Origin: Sphingomonas sp. BK235
GTDB taxonomy: Bacteria > Pseudomonadota > Alphaproteobacteria > Sphingomonadales > Sphingomonadaceae
DNA length: 64,000 bases
NCBI RefSeq assembly: GCF_004345855.1
Contig: NZ_SLXN01000014.1
Coordinates: 1 to 64,000, forward strand
Direction of reading: 5' to 3'
Program-made: the position numbers and the translations under genes
Notes under the pieces: generated by a model
The model's database searches: none
What the model was told of the DNA's origin: nothing
Seen by the model: only the letters and a program-made list of their open reading frames with translations
In this document: positions 42,136-52,556 of the stretch, one piece after another
How the letters are laid out: each line of letters begins with the position of its first letter
Position numbering within the stretch: the stretch's first letter is position 1

Positions 42136-43128
42136 ATGAGAAAAGCCGTGCAGATGAAATTTGGGCTGGTGCTCACCGCACTTCTTGGAGCCGTAGTCTG
42201 GACCGGACGGGCCAATTCACAAACGGCAACCTCACCGAATAAGCAGGAACAATGGCAGTCCGAGGCTAACAATCAAGATCGTCCAGCACATGCACCTCGC
42301 AAGCCCGCAAGCATTCCGTTCAAGCTCCGCGACAACCTTGTTACGCTGGACGTAACGCTCAACGGTCGACGGCAATCCGCGGTCCTCGACAGCGGCTCCG
42401 GTGCTCTCGTCGTCGCTCAGCGAACGACAACAGCGCTGGGTCTGGCGGTCAAGGAATCGATAGGTGACGCGGCCGGTGCTGGTGCTCAGGCGCAGCAGCT
42501 GCTTCCGATCGAAATTGCAGCTCTGAAGGTCGGACCGTTAGAGTTCGAGAAGCTGCCGGGGGTCTCTGTGAACCTCGAGCAACTCTCGTCGTCGGCGGGC
42601 TTCCCCATCGATGTCATCATCGGCGCTCCTGCCTTCAAATACGGTGCAGTGCGGGTCGATTACAGGCGAGAACTGATCACTTTCGGCCCCAGTGGAAGCC
42701 TCGGCAAGTGTGCAGCGCCGATCCCGCTCACGATTGTCTCCGAAATCCCCATGGTCGAGGCCGAAATCAGGCCAGCGCCGAACGCTAACCCGGTGAAGCT
42801 CAAGCTCGTGGTCGATCTCGGCACACGGCACCAGGCCTTGATGATCGGCGGCCCCTTCGTGCGCAGCGAGGCGGGTAAAGCGCTGATTGCTTCGGGCAAG
42901 GTGCAGCAGGTCGGTCACGGTACAGGCGGCGAGGTGCAGGGCAGCGTGGCTCGCTTGGCGGAAATGCGCCTTGGCGGAACGGTCATTCCCGGCGTTGAAG
43001 CAGCGTTGTCATCCGGTGTGAAGGCGTTCGAGATTGGCCTTTTCGACGGGTCGCTCGGCGTTCCGTTGTGGAAGGCCGGCGCCATTACCTTCGACTATCC
43101 CGCCAAGACCCTCTGCATCGAGGGCTGA
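42136..43128 (+). CDS. exported retropepsin-like aspartic protease
   Basis: 330 residues. Leader MKFGLVLTALLGAVVWTG (ATG at 42136 or 42154) with cleavage near NSQ. Two half-domains each carry an Asp: LDVTLNGRRQSAVLDSGSGA (D-S-G, about residue 85) and KLKLVVDLGTRHQALM (D-L-G, about 233). The first matches the D-T/S-G motif of pepsin/retropepsin-type proteins; the second is less canonical (Leu in place of Thr/Ser), so true peptidase activity is uncertain. The C-terminal LWKAGAITFDYPAKTLCI is typical of bacterial clan AA proteins. Site 4 lies upstream. Confidence 0.82.
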   Translation: MRKAVQMKFGLVLTALLGAVVWTGRANSQTATSPNKQEQWQSEANNQDRPAHAPRKPASIPFKLRDNLVTLDVTLNGRRQSAVLDSGSGALVVAQRTTTALGLAVKESIGDAAGAGAQAQQLLPIEIAALKVGPLEFEKLPGVSVNLEQLSSSAGFPIDVIIGAPAFKYGAVRVDYRRELITFGPSGSLGKCAAPIPLTIVSEIPMVEAEIRPAPNANPVKLKLVVDLGTRHQALMIGGPFVRSEAGKALIASGKVQQVGHGTGGEVQGSVARLAEMRLGGTVIPGVEAALSSGVKAFEIGLFDGSLGVPLWKAGAITFDYPAKTLCIEG

Positions 43129-43130
43129 CG

Positions 43131-43869
43131 ATGCGCGCAGTGACCGTGCTGGAGGAAGGGGGCGATCGCCGGCTTGGCATCAGGAGATTTGCCCCCTGGC
43201 ACCCGCCCGGGACGAAGTGACCGTCGCGGTCCGCGCGATATCGCTCAACAACGGCGAAGTCCGTGAGGCGCTCGCAGCGCGAGCCGGGCATCGCCCGGGG
43301 TGGGATTTCGCCGGCGTCTTCTCGTGACGGCCGCTACCGGCGGGGTCGGCTTGATCGCGATCCAGCTGGCGGCCGCGACAGGCGCTCACGTTACGGCCTT
43401 TCTTCGCTCCGAAGCCGATGCGGCGATGCTGCGTCGCCTGCCGGTTCATGCGATCGCCGTCGGCGAGAGCGAGGCGGAGGTATGCGGCCCCTACGACCTG
43501 ATCCTGTAGGGTGTAGGCGGAAAGCTTCTCGGCAGCGCCCTTGCCTGGCTCGCTCCCCGCGGCATGTGCGTGCAATTTGGTGACGCCGCTGGAGATGAGC
43601 TGACGACGTTTAATGCCAAGGCATTCCGTCTCGGCTCGGGCGGCGGATATGGCGGGACATCGCTCTATGGCTTCTTCCTCGGTGAGGAGCTCACCCGACC
43701 CGAACCTGCGGTCGCGAGCACCATTCTGGCCGAGCTCGCCGCGCGGCTTGCGAACGGCACGCTCGACACGGTGATCCATCACAGCGGATCATGGCACGAT
43801 ATCGACGAGGTATCGCGCGCACTCCTGTCCCGCCGGTTCAAGGGAAAGGCGGTCCTGACCATCGACTGA
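43131..43869 (+). pseudogene. zinc-type alcohol dehydrogenase / quinone oxidoreductase, ruined
   Basis: MDR-type gene fragments in several frames. The N-terminus (MRAVTVLEEGGDRRLG) runs into a stop; another frame has DEVTVAVRAISLNNGEVREA and GHRPGWDFAGVF. About 50 residues are then missing before VTAATGGVGLIAIQLAAATG (cofactor motif). TAG at 43507-43509 interrupts YDLIL-GVGGKLLG, and the rest reads through to FKGKAVLTID. Frameshift, deletion and nonsense together show a dead gene. An intact member would be about 310 residues. Confidence 0.85.
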
Positions 43870-43946
43870 CCCGGCGCTGCCGCTGGACCCTGCGCTGCCA
43901 GCCGCCGCACCCGTTTCTGAAGTTGTTCACTGATGAAAGTAGATCC

Positions 43947-44527
43947 TTGAAACGTATTTGCATGTTTTCCTGTTCGAGCGCCGGCCGTCTTGAACAATAT
44001 CGTGCCGCTGCGACGCGCCTTGGTACGCTCTTGGCTTAACGAGGCATTGGCCTGGTCTACGGTGGGGCATCTGTCGGCCTCATGCGGGCCGTCGCGGATG
44101 CCTCGGTCGCCGCTGAAGGCACGGTGACAGGCGTTATCCCACAGGCTCTGGTTGACCGGGAGGTCGCGCATACGGGATTGCCGGAACTGCGCGTAGTTGG
44201 CTCGATGCACGAGCGTAAGGCCCTCATGGCCGAACTGTCCGATGCCTTCATCGCCCTCCCGGGCGGGATTGGCACTTTCGAAGAGATCTTCGAGGTGTGG
44301 ACGTGGGCCCAGCTCGGCAGCCACCGAAGCCCTGCGCGGTGCTGAACATCGAAGGCTTCTACGACAAGCTGCTCGGCTTTCTCGATCACGTCGTCGACGA
44401 AGCCTTCCTCAAGCCCGTCCACCGAGGCATGTTGCTCGCCTCTAGCGATCCGGCGGCGCTGCTCGACCTGATCGGAAGCTACCGGGTTCCGAGCGAAACA
44501 AAGTGGATCAGATCTAACGAGCGCTGA
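43947..44527 (+). pseudogene. LOG-family (cytokinin riboside 5'-monophosphate phosphoribohydrolase-like), ruined
   Basis: Starts probably with TTG (LKRICMFSCSSAGRLEQYR). An in-frame TAA follows LGTLLA, where family members have Glu, then RGIGLVYGGASVGLMRAVAD, GTVTGVIPQALVD and the hallmark ALPGGIGTFEEIFEVWTWAQ. Near 44315-44330 the frame shifts into KPCAVLNIEGFYDKLLGFLD. LOG proteins split nucleotide N-glycosidic bonds. Two lesions indicate a pseudogene. Confidence 0.85.
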
Positions 44528-44578
44528 AGGTGGAACGCCGCGCGCGCTGCCCCGTCGGGGAAGGAGTTATCACGCTAC

Positions 44579-45571
44579 ATGACCGATCAAGAAGTTGGGG
44601 TGGCGGTGCCAGCGCGCCGCATACCGTTTCCCGCCTCCATAAGTGCTGAAGCGCGAGCCAGGCTCGAGCAGCTCGTCGGCCCAGACGGGACACCCTTGAA
44701 CGCGCGTAACACGATGCCCCTGCCTGAGGATCATGCCGGTTGGATGGCGGTCAAAGCCGCCGCAGACGTGCAATATGCCGCGGCCGTAAAAGGGCTGGCG
44801 GGGACACTTTGATCTGAGGTCGAGACCGTCCAAACGGATAGCACAACGCTTCATGTCGCAACGCCGCAGGCCGTGTCCGACCCGAATTACGCCTACATCG
44901 ACTTCCACGGCGGCGCCCTGGTCTTCGGCGGCGGGGATGCCTGCATCGCTCAGGCGAGGATGCAGGCGGACCAGCTCGGGGTACTGTGCTACGGCGTTGA
45001 CTACAGGACGCCGCCGGAACACCCCTACCCGGTCGCGCTCGACGACGCGACGGCGGCCTACCGCTACGTTCTGGAGCGCCACGCGCCAACTCGCGTCGTC
45101 GTCGGCGGGCGATCGGCAGGCGGCAATCTCGCTGCGGCCATGCTCCTGCGCGCCAAGGAGGAGGCCCTCCCCATGCCGGCAGGCTTGGTCCTGCTTTCAC
45201 CTCAGGTCGACCTGACCGAGTCCGGTGACAGCTTCCAGGTTAACCGGATGATCGATGTGGTCCTGCCCGGTTCGCTGATGCGTAACAACCAGCTTTACGG
45301 CGGGGGCGCAGAGCTGTCACATCCCCATCTGTCTCCACTTTTCGGCGATCTCACCGGCTTCCCCCCGAGCTTCCTGCAATCGGGCACGCGCGACCTGTTC
45401 CTGTCCAACACGGTACGAATGCACCGAGCGCTGCGCCAGGTCGGTGTGGGCGCGGAACTGCATGTGTTTGAAGCGATGCCGCACGGCGGCTTCATGGGAA
45501 ACACGCCTGAGGACCGCGAACTCGCAGGCGAAGTTACCCGCTTCGTGCACAGCTGTTGGCAGGGGTTGTAA
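44579..45571 (+). pseudogene. HSL-family alpha/beta esterase with an internal TGA
   Basis: The frame is intact from 44579 to 45571 except for one TGA at 44810-44812. The first part is MTDQEVGVAVPARRIPFPAS; after the stop come YAYIDFHGGALVFGGG (oxyanion HGG), VVVGGRSAGGNLAAAML (nucleophile Ser), FLQSGTRDLFL (Asp) and FEAMPHGGFMG (His). That is the full catalytic set of the hormone-sensitive-lipase family. If the TGA were read through, the enzyme would be about 330 residues, the normal length. The downstream part could be translated separately from a start after the stop, but would lack the cap region. Confidence 0.82.
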
Positions 45572-45721
45572 AGACGGCGTTCCGGCGAGATGTCTACAGA
45601 GCAGCCTGCCGTGGAGTTCCAATCTTTCCTATTTTGGCATTCTTCGCACGAAAGCCACTGCAAACTTTCTTGGCGTTATGGGGCTCGGTGTCACTTATGG
45701 GGAGCGGAACTGCAATCGTGA

Positions 45722-46684
45722 TCATCTCTCCGGTTCCCTTCGCTTGATGGTCCAGCCTGAGCTCGTCTTAACGGTTCGGGCCTCAAGCAGATCGGCTAGA
45801 CGTTGTAGCGCTTCGGCAGGCGGCTCATCGAGTGGGATCGCTCCGGTAAACCGCATTCTGGCGACTTCCGGAGAGAGGGACACCGGCACACCAAGCGACC
45901 TAGCCAAATCCGACCCAACGCTGACCATTTCGGCATTGGCGTACACGAGGCTGCCTCTGGTCCAGCTGCCGACTGTCCTCGCCGGGCTCTTGGCGAGAAC
46001 CATCTTGGAGCCGTTGATGGTGACCGCTTCACCGGCGTTGACCAAGACGTTTCCCTCATCCGGGTCTATTGCGACCGCACCCTCAGACACGGCGAGGCGA
46101 ACTTTTCCGGGTTCCGCGCTGATGTTGAACGCCGTACCGACGTCCTGGAATATTCGGTTCCCGACACGTACCTCGAACGAACGCTCAGCATCGTGCGTCA
46201 CGCGAAGGAAGATCTCTCCCTGCTTCAAGACGAGCTGACGCTCTTCCGGTCGCTTCACCGTCAGCTCCGTTCCGCCGTTCAGCATGAGCGACGTGCCGTC
46301 TGCGAGGCTTACGCTGCGAGTCACTCCGGGCGCAGTCCGCAAGATCAAGTCCGGCTCCGCATTTTCGGAAGATAGAACGAGGCCGGTGATCGATGCGGCA
46401 AGCGCCCCGCTGGCCGCCAGCCACCAGCCCATGCGGCTCCGCCGCGGCGGGCCGCCGGCTTCGAGGTCGTTTGCGGCCTCGGGGACGGAACTCGACGCAA
46501 GTTGCTCGACGACGCGCATTCCGCTCGTCAATGCCAGCGATGCCCGCCGATACAGCGCCGGATGTGCGGAATCGGCTTCCAGCCAGTCGATGTGCGCCTC
46601 CCACTCGTCGAAATCGGGTGATTGCAGCCGCGCTGCCCAGTAAAGCGCCTCGTTCAGCGGCCCGCTCCCGGCATCGTTGCTCAT
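45722..46684 (-). CDS. FecR-family anti-sigma factor
   Basis: 320 residues from the ATG at 46684, which overlaps the sigma factor stop (ATGA). N-terminal cytoplasmic domain (LNEALYWAARLQSPDFDEWE), one membrane helix near residues 88-108 (GWWLAASGALAASITGLVL), then the periplasmic FecR domain (RTAPGVTRSVSLADGTSLML, LVLKQGEIFLRVTHDAERSF, VGTAFNISAEPGKVRLAV) and a DUF4974-type C-terminus (AEALQRLADLLEARTVK). It would hold the sigma factor inactive until the TonB receptor signals. Confidence 0.92.
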   Translation of the reverse strand: MSNDAGSGPLNEALYWAARLQSPDFDEWEAHIDWLEADSAHPALYRRASLALTSGMRVVEQLASSSVPEAANDLEAGGPPRRSRMGWWLAASGALAASITGLVLSSENAEPDLILRTAPGVTRSVSLADGTSLMLNGGTELTVKRPEERQLVLKQGEIFLRVTHDAERSFEVRVGNRIFQDVGTAFNISAEPGKVRLAVSEGAVAIDPDEGNVLVNAGEAVTINGSKMVLAKSPARTVGSWTRGSLVYANAEMVSVGSDLARSLGVPVSLSPEVARMRFTGAIPLDEPPAEALQRLADLLEARTVKTSSGWTIKRREPER

Positions 46685-47208
46685 CGCGACAGCTCCCAAG
46701 GAGCATCCAGCTCGACCTGCGCCGATGCTATCGCACGATATGCCTTCTGCAGGTGCTTTTCGACCGCGCTCAGGGAAAGGCCCTCTTCAGCAGCGAGCTG
46801 CTTTTGCGAGACGTCATCGATCCGATGCCGCCGGATGATCCTTTCGGTCCTTGGACCGAGGCTTCGCAACAGCTCCTCCATGATACGAAGGCTTTCCCGC
46901 GACATAAGGATCTGTTCCGCGTTTGGGGACTGATCTATCTCAAACCCGTCGGCACCATCCACTTGCCAAGACCGATCGCGCTGCCCCCGTCGCAGGTTGG
47001 AGCGCATGTCGTCGAGCGCGAGGTTGTGCGGCATCTTCATCAGATAGGCTCGCGACACCTGACCAACATTCGGCGCACGTTGGACCTTGAGCCACAGATC
47101 CTGCAACAGGTCGTCGGCGCGATCATCTCCCCCGAGCGCACGAAGATATCGCAGGATCATGGCTCGGTTGTCGACGAACAGCTTAGTCAGAGGCGCTTCG
47201 ACGCTCAT
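46681..47208 (-). CDS. FecI-type ECF sigma factor
   Basis: 175 residues from the ATG at 47208 (GAGCTC upstream). Region 2: LFVDNRAMILRYLRALGGDD and LLQDLWLKVQRAPNVGQVSR. Region 4: LGPRTERIIRRHRIDDVSQK and LAAEEGLSLSAVEKHLQKAY. Longer in-frame starts exist but add no recognisable domain. It directs transcription of the downstream receptor in answer to a ligand, via the FecR protein encoded next. No -35/-10 pair for it is assigned. Confidence 0.92.
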   Translation of the reverse strand: MSVEAPLTKLFVDNRAMILRYLRALGGDDRADDLLQDLWLKVQRAPNVGQVSRAYLMKMPHNLALDDMRSNLRRGQRDRSWQVDGADGFEIDQSPNAEQILMSRESLRIMEELLRSLGPRTERIIRRHRIDDVSQKQLAAEEGLSLSAVEKHLQKAYRAIASAQVELDAPWELSR

Positions 47209-47387
47209 GCGGAGCTCACCATGCGTTGTCGATGTGACGAGCCCCAGCGGAAACGCCGGGTCGGCGTGGCGCCCGCCACCCGGCCTTCTGGCCGCTCGTG
47301 TTGCTAATCGCCCGGACATCTCGCGGCAACTCTCCCTGCTTGTGCGGAAAAAACGCCACCGATCTGCCAAACCCGTACGACATGGTC

Positions 47388-49754
47388 TCAGAAGGCCGCG
47401 TGGAAGTTCAAGCTCACGGCGCGAGGACGCTGTGGCGTTGACTGGCGTTCGCTACTCAGGGTGAACGGGTTGCCGTAGCCAAAGAGGCTTGATCGATCGT
47501 TCAAGAGGTTCTCGACGGATAGCGAAACCGAGTGTAGGCCGCGCCTCAGACGCGCTCCAAGGCTCGTGGAGACAACATCACCTTGAGTGATGCCGTTGAG
47601 AAACCCGAACCCCAGACGCGACTTTCCACGGTAGGCGAAACGTCCCTCCAGGCCGAGTTCCCATCCATTGGCGAAGGACCGCTTCCAATCAGCGCCGGCG
47701 AAGCCGGTAAGGTCGGGAACGCTAGGTACCTCGGCAGCCGCCGTTCCGGGTCCGATGTCTATGACTTCGGTTACCGAACTGCCGGCCCGGAGCGTAAGGC
47801 CGTGGCGGATGAGCCACGCTACGGACAGGTCGACGTTCAACAAGGTCAAGCCGTTGGTGTTGGCGGCGTAGAGGAATCCGAATTCGTCCGCCAAGCTGCC
47901 TTGGGTACGGTTCCATCTTGCCGCGGAGACAGCGGCGTTGACCTCTACGGGATTATCGCCCTCGACTTTGTGATCGAGCTGCAATGTAGCGACCCGTATC
48001 AGATCTGGCTGGTAATAGTTGGAGTAGAACCCGGGCACAATGTTGCCGGCGAACTCTTGATCCACTCGGAAGACTGAGTATCCACCCGACCGGAAGCCTT
48101 GCTTAAGGCCGAAGGAAACCGCCGTTGTCTGGCTGGCCAGCCAGGTAAGCTGCGCCATGGGAGAAACATTCGATTCAGTGGGGCCGCGTCCAGGCAAGAG
48201 GTCCGCCACCACGTTCAGGTTTGTGGAAGCGCGTTGCCAGGAAAGGGTTCCCCGAAGCCCTGCCGTCAACAGCAGCTCGCCCGAACGCACCGCAATCTGG
48301 CCGAACAGCGCGGCATTGACCCGGTCGCTTCGCAGGTTCGCCGCGATATCGCGCAGTATGGGCAGATCGCCATCTTGCCTTGCGGCATCGTGCTCCGCGA
48401 AAACGGCTACTCCAGCAATCCATCCAGCTCCTCTCGGGGTAGACCGCGCGAGCCGGGTTTCGTGGTTGAAGGTAGTGAGCCGCCGAGCGTCCCGGAAAGA
48501 GGCTGGCGCACCCGCTCGGGCGCTCGCATCGTAGGTCGCCTCGACCGCGTTGACTCCGAACGACGTAGTGGTGACGAGTTCTGCATCTCCCACGGGTCCG
48601 CGCGCTTCCACGTCGAACAGGCTAAACGTGTTCCGAGAGGGTTGCGCGACCTTGCTTGCTCGGGTGAGTGGTCCGCCTTCGCCCGTGACGTAGTTGCTGT
48701 CGTCCGAATCGACACGCTGATGTGTCGCGATCGTGTCGATCGTCCATGCGCCGGAACTAATCCGTAGCTGAGCCCGACCGCCGTAAGTTGCCGAGCTGTT
48801 GACGTCCTTCAGGCTACGCCTGACGTCATCGATATAGCCAGGGTCCGTTGTGCGATAGCCTAGCACGCGAATGGCGGCTTGGTCGTCGGCGATAGGCAAG
48901 TTGACGACTCCAGCCGCAGCCATGCCGAGCCCGCCCGAACGAACGCTGGAGATCGACGCGTCGACGAACCCGGATGCCCGGCTGAGGTCCGGACGCTCGG
49001 GCTCGATGCGCAAGACGCCGCCCAGCGTTCCGCCGCCATAGAGCGTTCCCTGCGCGCCCTTGAGCAGCTCCACGCGGTTCACGTCGTAGAGCAGGAGGCC
49101 GGGATCCGGCGCGTTGAAGTTGATCCGGGCCTCCCCGAGGTACTCGCCCAGCACGGCCTCCGTCGCGCCGGCGAAGCTCGAGTCCGCGATCCCCCGAAGG
49201 AACAGCTTGTCCCGCCCGCGCCCAAGCGCGGTCGACGAAAGCGAGGGGATACGTGCCGCCAGCTCACCCGGACTGCGGCCACCATCGTGAACGCTCAGCG
49301 GCGTGTCGAATCGCGCGTACTCGACCCCGCCGCCCGACAGCAGAAGGGGCAGCGCCCGCTTCGTCGCTATCACCACGATGTCTTCGGCGGGACGTTGGAT
49401 CGGAGCGGGCGAGGGAGGCGCAACCTTGTTCGGAGGATCGAGCCGGACCAGCCGATACGTCCGTGGACCGAGCCTGCGCACGCCTATCCCTGTGCCACGC
49501 AGCAACCGCCGCAACGCGGCCGCTGCCGACATGCTTCCTTTCAGGGGGCGCGTGCGAAGCCGCGGATCCACGTGAACCTCGCCGCCGATCGTGACCTTCG
49601 CACGCGAACTCAGTCGCTCGATCGCTTCCATCACCGGCAGCGAGGGCAGATCATACGCTTCCGGTCCGACCGCGAACGACCGGACCGGGAAGCAGGTGAT
49701 CAGGACGAGGGCGGCCGCCACGCGTTGCGCCGGCCGATAGCCCGCCCAGCGCAC
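47388..49754 (-). CDS. TonB-dependent receptor with signalling (STN) domain
   Basis: 788 residues, GTG start. Leader to about residue 28 (VAAALVLITCFPVRSFA). STN domain about 33-105 (YDLPSLPVMEAIERLSSRAK, LRRLLRGTGIGVRRLGPRTY). Plug about 125-255 (SPGELAARIPSLSSTALGRG, VNRVELLKGAQGTLYGGGTL). Barrel to the C-terminal Phe (PRAVSLNFHAAF). An STN domain is found in transducing receptors that signal through FecR to FecI, as encoded just downstream, so the substrate (siderophore, haem or another organic compound) controls its own uptake. The three genes face the same way. Confidence 0.92.
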   Translation of the reverse strand: MRWAGYRPAQRVAAALVLITCFPVRSFAVGPEAYDLPSLPVMEAIERLSSRAKVTIGGEVHVDPRLRTRPLKGSMSAAAALRRLLRGTGIGVRRLGPRTYRLVRLDPPNKVAPPSPAPIQRPAEDIVVIATKRALPLLLSGGGVEYARFDTPLSVHDGGRSPGELAARIPSLSSTALGRGRDKLFLRGIADSSFAGATEAVLGEYLGEARINFNAPDPGLLLYDVNRVELLKGAQGTLYGGGTLGGVLRIEPERPDLSRASGFVDASISSVRSGGLGMAAAGVVNLPIADDQAAIRVLGYRTTDPGYIDDVRRSLKDVNSSATYGGRAQLRISSGAWTIDTIATHQRVDSDDSNYVTGEGGPLTRASKVAQPSRNTFSLFDVEARGPVGDAELVTTTSFGVNAVEATYDASARAGAPASFRDARRLTTFNHETRLARSTPRGAGWIAGVAVFAEHDAARQDGDLPILRDIAANLRSDRVNAALFGQIAVRSGELLLTAGLRGTLSWQRASTNLNVVADLLPGRGPTESNVSPMAQLTWLASQTTAVSFGLKQGFRSGGYSVFRVDQEFAGNIVPGFYSNYYQPDLIRVATLQLDHKVEGDNPVEVNAAVSAARWNRTQGSLADEFGFLYAANTNGLTLLNVDLSVAWLIRHGLTLRAGSSVTEVIDIGPGTAAAEVPSVPDLTGFAGADWKRSFANGWELGLEGRFAYRGKSRLGFGFLNGITQGDVVSTSLGARLRRGLHSVSLSVENLLNDRSSLFGYGNPFTLSSERQSTPQRPRAVSLNFHAAF

Positions 49755-49784
49755 CGGGCTCAGAGCGCTCGCTCCGGCATGCGT

Positions 49785-50408
49785 TCAGAACCGGATGCCG
49801 ACCCCGCTGACGATCTGGTGCCGTTCCGAGCTGGGGCCACCGGAACCACTTCGTGCGTAACGATACTCGGCCTTGATGAAAGCGTGGTCGTTGATGGCGC
49901 GCTCGAGGCCCGCTCCGACCCTGAAGCCATCCTCGGTCCTGTGCGAGCGCGCCGGAGCGTCGACGCCATCGATTGCGCCGTCGAAGGTCGTTCTCGTGCG
50001 AATGTTCTCGTAGCCACCAAGGACGTAACCCAACGTGCGTTCACCCAAGACATATCCGAGCCGAGCCCCGGCAAACAGGGCGCGTTGCCCCTTCTCGCAC
50101 ACGCGACCAGCCAGGCTTGGCGTTCCCGACGTCGCTGCGAGATCGAAGGTCCCGCAGTTCTTGTTGGTCGTCCCACTCACCTCGCCGACCACGCCCACCA
50201 CGACGTTTCCGGTGCGCAAGTCATAGCCGCCTCCCGTGCCGTAGAGCAAACTGTCGTCCTTGAGGCTTCGGTCGAGCACCTCACGCTTGTCGTGGCTCAG
50301 GCCTGCGATCGCCTCGACGTGCGGACCCGAGAAGGACTGGGCGTGGGCGTGAGCGTTGGACCCGCACGCGAGCGCGATGAAGAATAAGACACGCAAAACG
50401 TGAAACAT
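49785..50408 (-). CDS. outer-membrane beta-barrel protein (OMP_b-brl type)
   Basis: 207 residues, ribosome site AGGAG. Leader MFHVLRVLFFIALACGS cut near HAHAQS. The mature part is a small porin-like barrel: GPHVEAIAGLSHDKRE, GGYDLRTGNVVVGVVGEVSG, FAGARLGYVLGERTLGYVLG, AFIKAEYRYARSG, ending HQIVSGVGIRF with terminal Phe. Two cysteines (KNCGTF, GRVCEKG) may pair. It lies 30 bases upstream of the receptor gene on the same strand and is likely cotranscribed. It is similar to the outer-membrane proteins of alphaproteobacteria whose role is structural or unknown. Confidence 0.8.
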   Translation of the reverse strand: MFHVLRVLFFIALACGSNAHAHAQSFSGPHVEAIAGLSHDKREVLDRSLKDDSLLYGTGGGYDLRTGNVVVGVVGEVSGTTNKNCGTFDLAATSGTPSLAGRVCEKGQRALFAGARLGYVLGERTLGYVLGGYENIRTRTTFDGAIDGVDAPARSHRTEDGFRVGAGLERAINDHAFIKAEYRYARSGSGGPSSERHQIVSGVGIRF

Positions 50409-50989
50409 GGAAGCTCCTGATTATCCAATCGGCTGCGAGCGTTTCCCGCCGCCGCAGGACGCAGCGTCACGACGCCCTGCCTCGATCTAACGACACGGGC
50501 GCGTCGAACCCGCACTTCCGATTTCCACACAGATGCGACAACGTGTGAAAATCGGCTTGAGTGCTGGGGAGGCAACGGCAGACAACGCTTCGAGACCGTA
50601 GCGGGAAAAATCTCGAGTGTTACGGCAGCTTTACGGCACCGCGCTAGAAACGGGATCCAATCACCGACCGCCTCGCATAGGCGCGACACTCTGCCGGCGG
50701 TCGAGTGTGCTTGGCGCCGTTCTCGTCAGCGAGGGTGCCGTCGCCTCGCTTCGATGGCATATCCGCCTGATGGATGAGACGCGCGCTGCCGTAACCTCTA
50801 CAACACGGCCGCGTGCAATAGAGCGGTCGGCACGCTCCTGCACTCCATGTTGATGTGCCACTATTGTTCACGGCGAGGTCAGTGGAGGCAGACCGCTGCG
50901 AGCATGTGGCTGAGGCTGAAACTAGCCCGACGCATTTGCGGCGTAGACGCGGCCCATAGCGGTCTCTGCCCCCCCCGCGCCGAGAACCC
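50409..50989. other. intergenic stretch without a supported gene
   Basis: 580 bases between the beta-barrel gene and the long repeat. It must contain the promoter of the minus-strand unit, with AT-richer sequence just upstream of 50408. Open frames present on both strands lack recognisable features. Confidence 0.5.
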
Positions 50990-51133
50990 ACAACGTGACT
51001 CCAAGGCGGAAGCGAATTGCAGTTAGTGGTTTATATGGCGCCAGCGCGGCCCCTCCCTGCTCGTGGCGAGGACCCAGTTGCGGACGTTCGAGTGTCGTTT
51101 ACTCCTGCTTAAAACCGGAAGTCCGTTCACATA
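50990..51133 (+). repeat. dispersed repeat, long copy E (paired with 11324-11466)
   Basis: CAACGTGACTCC, AGCGAATTGCAGTTAGTGG, GCGCGGCCCCTCCCTGCTCG and TGGCGAGGACCCAG match copy C in order and spacing. The core continues with GCGGACGTTCGAGTGTCG and AAACCGGAAGTCCGTTCA. It lies just upstream of the alcohol dehydrogenase gene. Confidence 0.65.
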
Positions 51134-51231
51134 GGCTAATAGGTGTGAGCCCGTTCCGTGCGACGAGACGTTGAGGTGGTTCAGTCGCTTTTCCGATCCT
51201 GGCAGAGCTCCTGCTCACACGGAGAAGAAAC

Positions 51232-52407
<1,176 letters not shown>

Positions 52408-52438
52408 GCTGCGCATCCCTCATCGTCGTGGCGGCGTG

Positions 52439-52458
52439 CGATCCCTTTTTAGGGATCG
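52439..52458 (+). terminator. palindromic hairpin after the alcohol dehydrogenase
   Basis: CGATCCCT (52439-52446) pairs perfectly with AGGGATCG (52451-52458) around TTTT. It lies 31 bases after the stop. There is no T run after the stem, so it may stop transcription weakly or be another kind of site. Confidence 0.45.
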
Positions 52459-52556
52459 AGCGCCGCGATGACCGGCGCACGGCAGCTCGCAGATCAACTG
52501 GTGCCAGGCACGGACGGTGCTCGTTGAGCCGTCTCAGATAACTGAAATGGAACGAG

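Noticed and set aside
35900..44812. Use of TGA as a sense codon (recoding) to explain several in-frame TGA codons
   Set aside because: Intact genes throughout the window end at TGA normally, and the affected genes mostly carry frameshifts, deletions or an insertion as well; decay explains it better.
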